Shown here: positions 56,640 through 64,000 of the stretch, piece by piece | How positions within the stretch are numbered: the stretch's first letter is position 1 | Layout of the letters: each line of letters opens with the position of its first letter | From: Alisma plantago-aquatica | Lineage: Eukaryota; Streptophyta; Magnoliopsida; Alismatales; Alismataceae | DNA length: 64,000 nt | NCBI GenBank assembly: GCA_963693085.1 | Contig: OY856409.1 | Span: 301,149,558 to 301,213,557, forward strand | Reading direction: 5' to 3' | Position numbers and translations under genes: made by a program | The notes under the pieces: generated by a model | What the model was told of the DNA's origin: nothing | What the model saw: the letters and a program-made list of their open reading frames with translations, nothing else | Databases searched by the model: none

Positions 56640-58140
56640 AATTATAAGATAATGGTATAACATGATAGATGTCTAAAGAATGGTGTTACTCAATGATGTA
56701 TGTCTTCAGATTGAGCACCTGAACAATGAGATCATATGAATGATAGGAGTACATACATTCTTGTTATGTCTATAGTCGGACGTTATTGTGGAAGCTTAAT
56801 ATTCAGCAATAACACATAAGACTATAGTGTGTGTTGGTTGATGACAGAATCTCAACAGTCATGATATGTGATATCAAACCAAACACTAGGTACTTATTAG
56901 AGAATAGTGTATCGGACAGACCCACCTTGAGAGTCATGTATGAAAATCATTCAATGGTAGTCAGAATCAACTCTCATAGTGATCGTAGTGATTGTGGTTC
57001 TTAGACCTAAAATACTACACTCATCACATGACGTTGATGTATTTTGACATCATTCAATGTGACCCTGAATAAGTATTGTCATAAAGGTGATGATCGGGTG
57101 CATTGTAAGACATGAGGATTGAGTGTGAGTGATGTAAATGGGATTTGTCCCTCCTACAAGAGATTTATATCTAGGTCACTTGATATGTGAGACTAAAAAA
57201 TGTATGGCCATACTCATGTGACTCAATATGTGACATGTGAGCTTACATGCATCTCAGACAGTTTGCTCTAGTTCAAGGAACATGGATTGAATGTTGAAAG
57301 GATGACATTTCCATGTCTCGAGTTTAATCTGGATATTAGAGATAAAAGAACTATATGATCACTGTAACACTAATCACATATTGTAGGTTGAAGTTGTTCT
57401 CCAACTCTCCAATTACTTGGGTAGCAATAATATGTTGCTAGATACCGGTGAATGCTTGCGATGTCATAAAGTATTTATGTGTTGGGTAATCTGGGCAACA
57501 TATAAGGCAGTAGAAATAAAAATTTAATGCATGATTCCCTAATCAATAGATCACATCAGCAATAATGCATATAGGAAGGAAGGTAACAAGAGTTATACAG
57601 TGTCCTAAAGTAAGTCCAATGACAACTCTTGTTACAGCGTGCGACTTTATTCAAGTTGCACTTGGACGGTAATATGAGTGGCTTCATGGTTGATCACCAT
57701 GGAAAATGGTTGTCTGCGTCCTCCTAGCAGGTGATAAAGCCTCCTCGCCTCTAGAGTAGTCCACGCGGACCACCAGGAACTCCACGTTGTGTAACTAGAG
57801 CCAATGGAAAGAAGTTATCCCTTCAAACATTAGGGTGCTAGCATTGACTTGCTCTCCCAAATGTCTCTCCCTTGCTATCCCCACCCTTTTATGGGTAGGA
57901 CTTGCTTGGGCTCTCTTAGTTACCACAACCATAGGAAAACAACTTGTCAGAGAGAATTATTGTGTCTCTAAAATCCTAGATTACCCCACTTTATATAGGA
58001 TGGCTAAGGTTAGGGTTTCCAGTTCATCCGGGAGTCCAGAGATAGAATTTCATGAATTTTCTAAAAGCTACAAATGGGGAACCGGTCGGTTCACTATTGA
58101 ACTGGCCGTCTCAAATGTTTTCCTATTTTTAATCACATAG
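56640..58140 (-). mobile_element. LTR-like segment, minus orientation
   Basis: Two blocks match, in inverted orientation, the segment at 58430..60507. Block a is ~56640-57480 (AGGTTGAAGTTGTTCTCCAA, ACTTGGGTAGCAATAATATG). Block b is 57837-57930 (CTCTCCCTTGCTATCCCCAC, CTTGCTTGGGCTCTCTTAGT). On the minus strand a TATA-like CTATATAAAG (~57990) lies upstream of block b, as in an LTR promoter. No gag or pol is visible. The 101-codon frame at 57835..58140 is antisense to this and not credited. Confidence 0.5.
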
Positions 58141-58429
58141 GCATTCAATATTTGATTAATTCATAACATGACATCAATATTAATTCTTGATCTAATCAAA
58201 TTGATCATCAAAGTGGACGCTTCAACACTTGAACTTGTCATTTCATACCTCAAGTCGAACGGTTAACTAAGTGAACCAGTTGGTTCATGCTCTGGTTCAA
58301 GTATTGTTCAACCAATGTTGTTTCCAATTGACCTGCCACTTGAATTGATCAGTTCAACGCTTGAATCAATCAGTTTAACATTTGAACTGGTTGGTTTACA
58401 AGCCAGTCAGTCAATTTTCAACCATTATT

Positions 58430-60507
58430 GTTTAAATTGAATACCTAAACAATTTAGTAATCCAGTTAAACATCATGAATAAACTCCTATTCCAAGTGCA
58501 TCCTATGCATGTGACCCTATAGGTCCCAAGTTACCTTAATAGTGAATATCCATAACCAACTTATGACATCACAAGCAATGAGTAGTATCTAGTAGCACAT
58601 CATTGCTACCCAAGTAATCTGGAAAGTTGGAGAACAACTTCAACCTACAATCCATGATTAGTGTTACCGTGATCGTATAGTTCCTTTTTCTCTGATAGCC
58701 AAATTGAACTTGAGGCATAGAACTTTCATCCTCTCAATGATTAATCCATGTTCCTTGAACTAGAGCAGACTGACTGAGATACATGTGGGATCACATATCA
58801 CATATTGAGTCACATGAGTATGGCCATACATTTTTCAGTCTCGCTTATCAAGTAGCCAGGACATCAAACTCATGTAGGAGGGACAAATCCCATGTACACC
58901 ACTCACATTCAATCCTCATGTGTCACAATGCATATGAGCATCACCTTTATGGCTACCCTTATTCAAGGTCACATTGGATGATGTCAAAAAATATTGAATG
59001 ACATGTGATGAATGTAGTGACTTTAGGTATAAGAACCACAATCACCAATATCACTGTGAGAGTTGATTCGGAATACCATTCCATGGTCTCCATGTATCAC
59101 TCCCATGGTGGGTATGTCCAATTCACTGTTCTCTAACATGTACCTATGTGCTTGACTTAATATCACATATCATGGCTAATGAGACTCTATCATCAGTCAA
59201 ACACACTCTAGTATTATGTATTATTATCATCTATTTTGCTTCCACAATAATATTTGACTAGGGACATAACAAGAATGTATGTACTCTTATCATATATATC
59301 TCATTGTTCATGTCCTCAACCTGAAGACATATGTCATCGAGTAACATCCTTCTTTGGACATCTGTTATATTTGTGTCATCGTATCATGATTGAGACAAAC
59401 ATAATAGAGGTCATTACCTTTATCATAATTAAATCAAGTATATGTGCTCCATCACAATCATCGTATATTGGCTTTATGGGCATACATATCAATATTACGG
59501 GCATTCACTGCCAACATAACTTGGGACCTATAGGGTTACATGCATAAGATACACATGGAACAGAAGTTTACTCATGAATAAGGTTTAACTTGATTATTAG
59601 AGCGTTTAGGTATTCAATTTAAGTAAGATTGGTTGGAAATTGGTTGACCTAAAAATGAATCGATCGGTTCAGAATATGAACCGGCCGATTCAGAATATGA
59701 ACCAACCTATTCAAATTATGAATCGCCCAGTTCAATGATCAATGAGATTGAATTAAGGATTGGCGATGGTGTCATGTTGTGTGCTAATTATCACATTAAA
59801 GACAATATGTTTGTGAATAGGAAATAAAGTGAACCGAATGATTCAAGTGTTGAATCAACTATTTCACTTATGAACTGACCGGTTCAGAAGTGAACTGATC
59901 TGTTTGTGGTTTGTAGCTTCCGAAAAGCTCATGAAAATTTGTCTCTTCGACTCTCAGTTCATTGAGAAACCTCAACCCTGGCCCTCCTATAAATAGAGGG
60001 CACGTTAAGGCTTTTAGAGATAACAACAATAAGCTCTAACAATTGATGTACTCTCATAGTTGTGGTAACATGAGAGCCCAAGCAAGTATTACCCATAAAA
60101 GGGAGAGATAGCAAGGGAGAGACAATAAGGGAGAGAAGTCAACATTAGCATGTTACATCGAAGGGACAACTCCTTCATATCAGTTCTAAAAGAACTACAA
60201 CAGTTCTTAGTGGTTCGTGTAGACTATGTAGAGGCTTGGAGGGTGTTGCTAACTGCTAAGAGGGAATTGTCAACTGTCGTCCTGGGTGCAACATCAAGAG
60301 GCCGCCACCAACAACCGTTCCAGTGCTATTTGTGAAAGAAGCATGCCGCTACAAGGATAGTAGCTAGACTTGTTCTAGGACCATGTATATACATTGCAAA
60401 CCTTCCTTCTCAATCTATAGTTATTGATATGATCTACTATTCATGGAGAATATGGCAAGATTTTTTTTTTGTTTTTGTTGATATCTCTATCACCATATTT
60501 CCCTACA
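58430..60507 (+). mobile_element. LTR-like segment, plus orientation, with nested TIR piece
   Basis: Contains inverted counterparts of block a (58590-59460) and block b (60064-60150) of the previous entry. Block a here is itself bounded by a ~100-bp inverted repeat (58440-58545 and 59518-59640: GTTTAAATTGAATACCTAAA, CCTATAGGTCCCAAGTTA), suggesting a separate TIR element. Downstream lie GGTTCA-type repeats, a TATA box CTATAAATAG at ~59987, and TGTTATTAGAGCC at 60508, which resembles a mutated primer-binding site. No protein is encoded. Confidence 0.5.
59665..59738 (+). repeat. 21-bp tandem repeat of GGTTCAGAATATGAACC type
   Basis: Units start at 59665, 59686, 59707 and 59728; the core GGTTCAGAATATGAACC is a near-palindrome. 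Related GAACTGATC/GGTTCA words recur at 58262-58420 and 59830-59900. Confidence 0.85.
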
Positions 60508-60948
60508 GTGTTATTAGAGCCACATCAATTTACTATAATTTGGTATTTAATTGATATGATTGGATTTTTGTTTTATCATTTATTTTATTACATGCAATGT
60601 GAATATTTAAAATGATTAATGTGCATATCTAATTAAATACCACATACGATCCCAATATATATACATATGAGATTTATGAAATGTATATGTGTCGTCCTAA
60701 AATTGTTTTTGTGATGGACATAAACATGGTTATGACCAATAGCCCTGGATATGTGTGCATGGTTGAATGGTTTTATTCCTGCCTTTTAAATTCAATTTGC
60801 ATACTGAAATTTTCTCTCTTTTTCTATATGTAAATCTATGCTTTCCTTCCTATACTCCCTTTGTATATAACTCGGGGTTTTACCCTTACTATGTAATAAG
60901 TTAAGTAGGAATAGGATTGTTTTATTTCCTATTTTGACAAAAAAAAGG
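60508..60948. other. Non-coding DNA after the LTR-like segment
   Basis: AT-rich; no gene or repeat recognised apart from the possible primer-binding site at its start. Confidence 0.4.
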
Positions 60949-61239
60949 TGTAACGTATGGGCTCACTTCCCACGGCTCTAGTAGAGTTTCAAGAATGATG
61001 AATGGCCCCACATACCACCACTAGCCTTAACTGCGAGCTTTTTCCTCACTCACACGCAAGCGGGGGTCAACTTCTCGACTGCTCACCCATCCTAGTACTA
61101 CTCCAAGCCGAGCACGCTTAACTATGGAGTTCTTTAGTGATGGGTTCCCAGAAAAGGAGGTGCACCTTGGTGATATGGGTAGTCTAATCATTCCTTTTAA
61201 GATCAATCTATCTGAGGCCTCAAATCCAGGGATGTTACA
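60949..61239 (-). mobile_element. Cassandra-type TRIM solo LTR with 5S rRNA-like core
   Basis: A 291-bp LTR. In element sense it begins TGTAACATCCCTGG and ends CATACGTTACA, so TG...CA with TGTAAC/GTTACA inverted tips. It is flanked by AAAGG at 60944-60948 and 61240-61244, a perfect 5-bp target duplication. The middle (61079..61133) is strikingly like plant 5S rRNA. An LTR with an embedded 5S sequence is the hallmark of Cassandra terminal-repeat retrotransposons in miniature. No primer-binding site or second LTR is adjacent, so this is a solo LTR left by recombination. The 79-codon minus-strand frame across it is spurious. Confidence 0.93.
61079..61133 (-). promoter_or_regulatory. 5S rRNA-derived Pol III internal control region
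   Basis: On the minus strand: AGAACTCCATAGTTAAGCGT, GCTCGGCTTGGAGTAGTACT, AGGATGGGTGAGCAG. Box A (AGTTAAGCGTGCTCGG) and box C (AGTAGTACTAGGATGGGTGA) keep nearly all bases of plant 5S genes. The flanking 5S body is missing, so this is not a ribosomal gene. Confidence 0.88.
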
Positions 61240-61244
61240 AAAGG

Positions 61245-62202
61245 CATTCTGTACTAGGCGAGTCAACCGACTTAGAAGTCAAACTGATTGACTGGAGGAC
61301 CGAGGAGGCCAAAAGATAGGAGGATCTGACTGATCGATTGGAGGCTCAACTGATCGACTAGAGAAGTCCAGAACCCTCTTGATTCAGGAGCTAGTCGACC
61401 GAACCAAGAAGACCAATCGACCGACCAGGAGGCCAATCAATTGACTCAAGATTTGAATTCGACCGACATGGATGGCTCCAACACAAATTTTCGGAAAGAA
61501 CAGGTTGCTACATATATTGTGAACCTTAGGAGGTGGCAATTTTCTATGTCTCCAAAGAATTATATTAGTGTGGTCATAATCATCACTCATATTTTATAAT
61601 TGCATATTTTGTTTGTGGATTTAGTATGTATATAATACATATTATGTATATGTATCTATATAAATATAAATCCCTCATTCCAATATTAAGTCTTAGATGC
61701 TTTACATAAGCAGCACACATGAAAATCTTGATCGACTAACTATAGGCATGCCAAGCGTGGTGTGCCTTATATCTCATGGAAGTGTGATGGTAGTTTTGTG
61801 GGCCTACCAAGCAGGGTGCATTACTATCGTGTTGGCTTTTGGGTCAGCCTTAACTAGATGACCTTAATGAGGTTAAGTACCAAGAAACATACAAATGGAC
61901 TATGGCAAAGAGTTATGCATACCATCTATCCAAAAATTGCATGAGATACAATTGACAAATGTTTCCTACCTTAATAATTAGTTATAGACGTTGGTGTTGG
62001 TTGGGTAATAACTTTATTGTTTTTGGTTTTGGCTCACCAAAAGGTTGCACATTGCAATTTTCCAAATTGATATGTAAGGGTTATCAATCTGAAAAAATGG
62101 TGGGATTATAATTAATTAAAAGCCCAATTAATATGATAATTTTTTTAATCAAATCAAATTAATAGGGTTTTGACAAATTGTAAATTTCTATTATAGAAAC
62201 AA
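61245..62202. other. Non-coding DNA with GATCGACT/GACCGACC words
   Basis: 61280-61470 repeats short words of the GACTGATCGACTGGAGG type. 61700-62190 is AT-rich with CATGCCAAGCGTGGTGTGCC-like text and may be the decayed 5' LTR of the Copia element that follows; no TGGTATCAGAGC site was found. Confidence 0.4.
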
Positions 62203-64000
62203 ATGGCAAACAACAACACATTTGCCTTGTGATCGGTTCTTGAGAAGGACAAACTGAACGATAATAATTTCCATCACTAGTTCAGGATGTTGAGAATCTT
62301 TCTCACACAAGAGTGCAAGCTCTATATCCCAGAGACATTAGAGCCAAATGAACCCACTCCTACTGTGCCTAAAGCTGATAGGGATGCTTACAAGAAGCAC
62401 TTTGAAGATGTCATAGATGTCAAGTGCCTGATGTAATGCTAAATGAACTATGAGTTGTAGAGACAACATGAGAACATGGATGTTATTAAGATGGTAACAC
62501 ATCTTAAGAACATGTATCAAGATTAGGAAAGATAAGAAAGATATGATGTCTCCAAAGTGTTGTTCAAGTGCAACATGGTAGAAGAAGATCCAATATGCCC
62601 CCATGTGTTGAAGTTGATTGGGTATGTGGAGAATCTTACTAGATTGGGATTTCCCTTGGGTCAAGAGTTTCCTACAAATGTGATTCTACAGTCACTATTG
62701 CAGTCACTGCTAGAATCATACAACCAGTTTGTCATGAACTATATTATGAATAATTTTGACAAGATGTTGTCATAATTACTTGGCATGTTGAGAACCATTG
62801 ATATACAAATGAAGAAGGACAAACCCAAATCTGTGATGATGATTAGCAAGGAAAAGGGGAAGACTAAGGGCAAAGTCAAAGATAATAAGAGTTCTAAAGC
62901 TAGCTAGAAGCCCAAGTCTTCTGCACTCAAAGCCAAGGGAGGGGTGACCAAATGGAGGCAATTGTCACCACTGTCACCAGCCTGGACACTGGAAAAGGAA
63001 TTTCCCCCTCTACCTGGAGGAACTAGGGAAGAAGAAGGAGTGGATAGAGATTGCCACTTCAGATATATACATTAATGAGATAAGTATATCTACTTCTTCA
63101 TGGGTACTAGATACCGAATGTGGATCTTGTATATGTTCAAATATGTAGGATCTGAAAAGAAATAAGCCTTTAAGAAAGGGTGAGGTTGAACTTCGCATTG
63201 TGAATGGAGTAAGAGTTGTTGCCACTATAGTTGGAACCCATCATTTTTGTTTGGCCACGAGGCTTGTAATAGAGTTAAAGAACTGCTATTTTGTACATGC
63301 CAGTAATAGAAACATTATTTCTATATCATGTATAGACAAGAATGGATTTGAATTTCATATAAAGAATGGTCAATGTTCTATTTTAAAAGATGAGATCTTT
63401 TATGGTGGTGCCCCAATGTATTATGGTCTTTACTTATTAGATCTAGAGACAAATGTTTATAATATAAATACCAAAAGGGTAAGACTCGATAACTCAAACA
63501 AAACAAACCTTTGGAAATGTCGTTTAGGGCACATCAAGGAGAAACACATTTCTAGACTCCATAAAGATGGATATCTAGACTCTTTTGATTTCAAATCAAT
63601 AGAGATATACAAATCTTGTTTGTTTGGAAAGATGACAAAGGCTACTTTCACTAGAAACAGTGAGAGAGGGAGTGATATATTGGTACTCATACATACTGAT
63701 GTATGTGGACCTATTAGAACAAATGCTAGAGGTGGTTATCAATACTTCATTACATTTACTAATGAGTTCAGTAGGTATGACTATGTTTACTTGATGAAAT
63801 AGAAGTCAAAAACCCTTGAAAAGTTCAAGGATTTCATGAATGAAGTACATAACCAACTTGGTACAAGTATTAAAGCACATTGTTCTGATCGAGGTGGATA
63901 GTACTTAAGCCAAGAGTTTGAGGACCTTATGTGAGACTGTGGTATCATATCACAACAGATTCCACCTAGAACACCACAACATAATGGTGTATCAGGAAGA
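62203..64000 (+). pseudogene. Third Ty1/copia element, gag to integrase, broken, runs off the window
   Basis: gag starts MANNNTFAL at 62203, then LEKDKLNDNNFHH and LRIFLTQECKLYIPETLEP with several in-frame stops; the gag body follows at 62557..62775. The zinc knuckle CHQCHQPGHWKRNFP (~62960) has lost its last Cys. The protease site reads WVLDTECGSCICSN (~63095), with the family's DTG altered to DTE. The frame 63200..63802 covers the protease C-half, the pre-integrase motif LWKCRLGHIKEKHISRLHKD and the integrase start HTDVCGPI and FITFTNEFSRYDYVYLMK. Stops follow, then CSDRGG, QEFEDLM and TPQHNGVSGR at the window end. RT lies beyond. Inactive. Confidence 0.92.

Noticed and set aside
57835..58140. 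101-codon plus-strand frame starting MLALTCSPKCLSLAIPTLLW
   Set aside because: Antisense to an LTR-like segment whose other copy at 60 kb does not preserve the frame.
61079..61133. 5S ribosomal RNA gene
   Set aside because: Only the internal promoter part is 5S-like; it lies within an LTR with a target duplication, so Cassandra-type element is the better call.

Overview
This window is flowering-plant nuclear DNA, AT-rich and almost entirely transposon-derived. The evidence is Ty1/copia pol fragments with initiator-Met-tRNA primer sites, a Cassandra-type solo LTR carrying a 5S rRNA-like segment, 5'-truncated plant LINEs, many MITEs, a captured fragment of a plant CrRLK1L receptor kinase, and one intact gene for a plant Yae1-domain protein. 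The exact lineage cannot be read from the sequence. The only host gene I can support as intact is the YAE1-like gene at 39106..39714 (minus strand).

Layout. 1-7.5 kb: non-coding DNA with local tandem duplications. 7.5-15.2 kb: a MULE-like MITE, then a large non-autonomous LTR element (190-bp LTRs at 8326 and 15004) containing a dead LINE, a 1.6-kb hAT-like element with a perfect 8-bp target duplication, and another MITE. 15.2-25.9 kb: a degenerate plus-strand Copia element split by a younger minus-strand Copia (17464..23365, 5-bp target duplication CATCT), itself split by an 800-bp MULE-like element. 25.9-28.3 kb: a truncated minus-strand LTR element with an array of paired palindromes, then two MITEs in (TA)n. 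29-31.3 kb: a second LINE. 34.5-37.9 kb: a short non-autonomous LTR element, one LTR of which is split by a Pack-type element carrying an exon-like fragment.

39.1-42.9 kb: the YAE1-like gene, with a 3.07-kb long-TIR element ending 117 bp upstream of its ATG; that element is itself a nest of inverted repeats. 42.9-55.5 kb: the most unusual part. A hAT-like element with an exact 8-bp duplication (GTTCAGAC) at both ends has been blown up to 12.6 kb. Its interior is an alternation of (TA)n tracts and at least eight inserted elements from four families, each bounded by (TA)n or mixed TA/GA repeats. One carries pieces of a CrRLK1L receptor kinase and a 100-bp tandem array.

55.5-64 kb: non-coding DNA, two LTR-like segments in opposite orientation (56.6-60.5 kb), a Cassandra-type solo LTR with intact AAAGG target duplication (60949..61239), and the 5' half of another dead plus-strand Copia element running off the window end. 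No functional pathway is encoded. The biology is of nested transposition: microsatellites as landing sites, gene-fragment capture, and insertion next to a host promoter.
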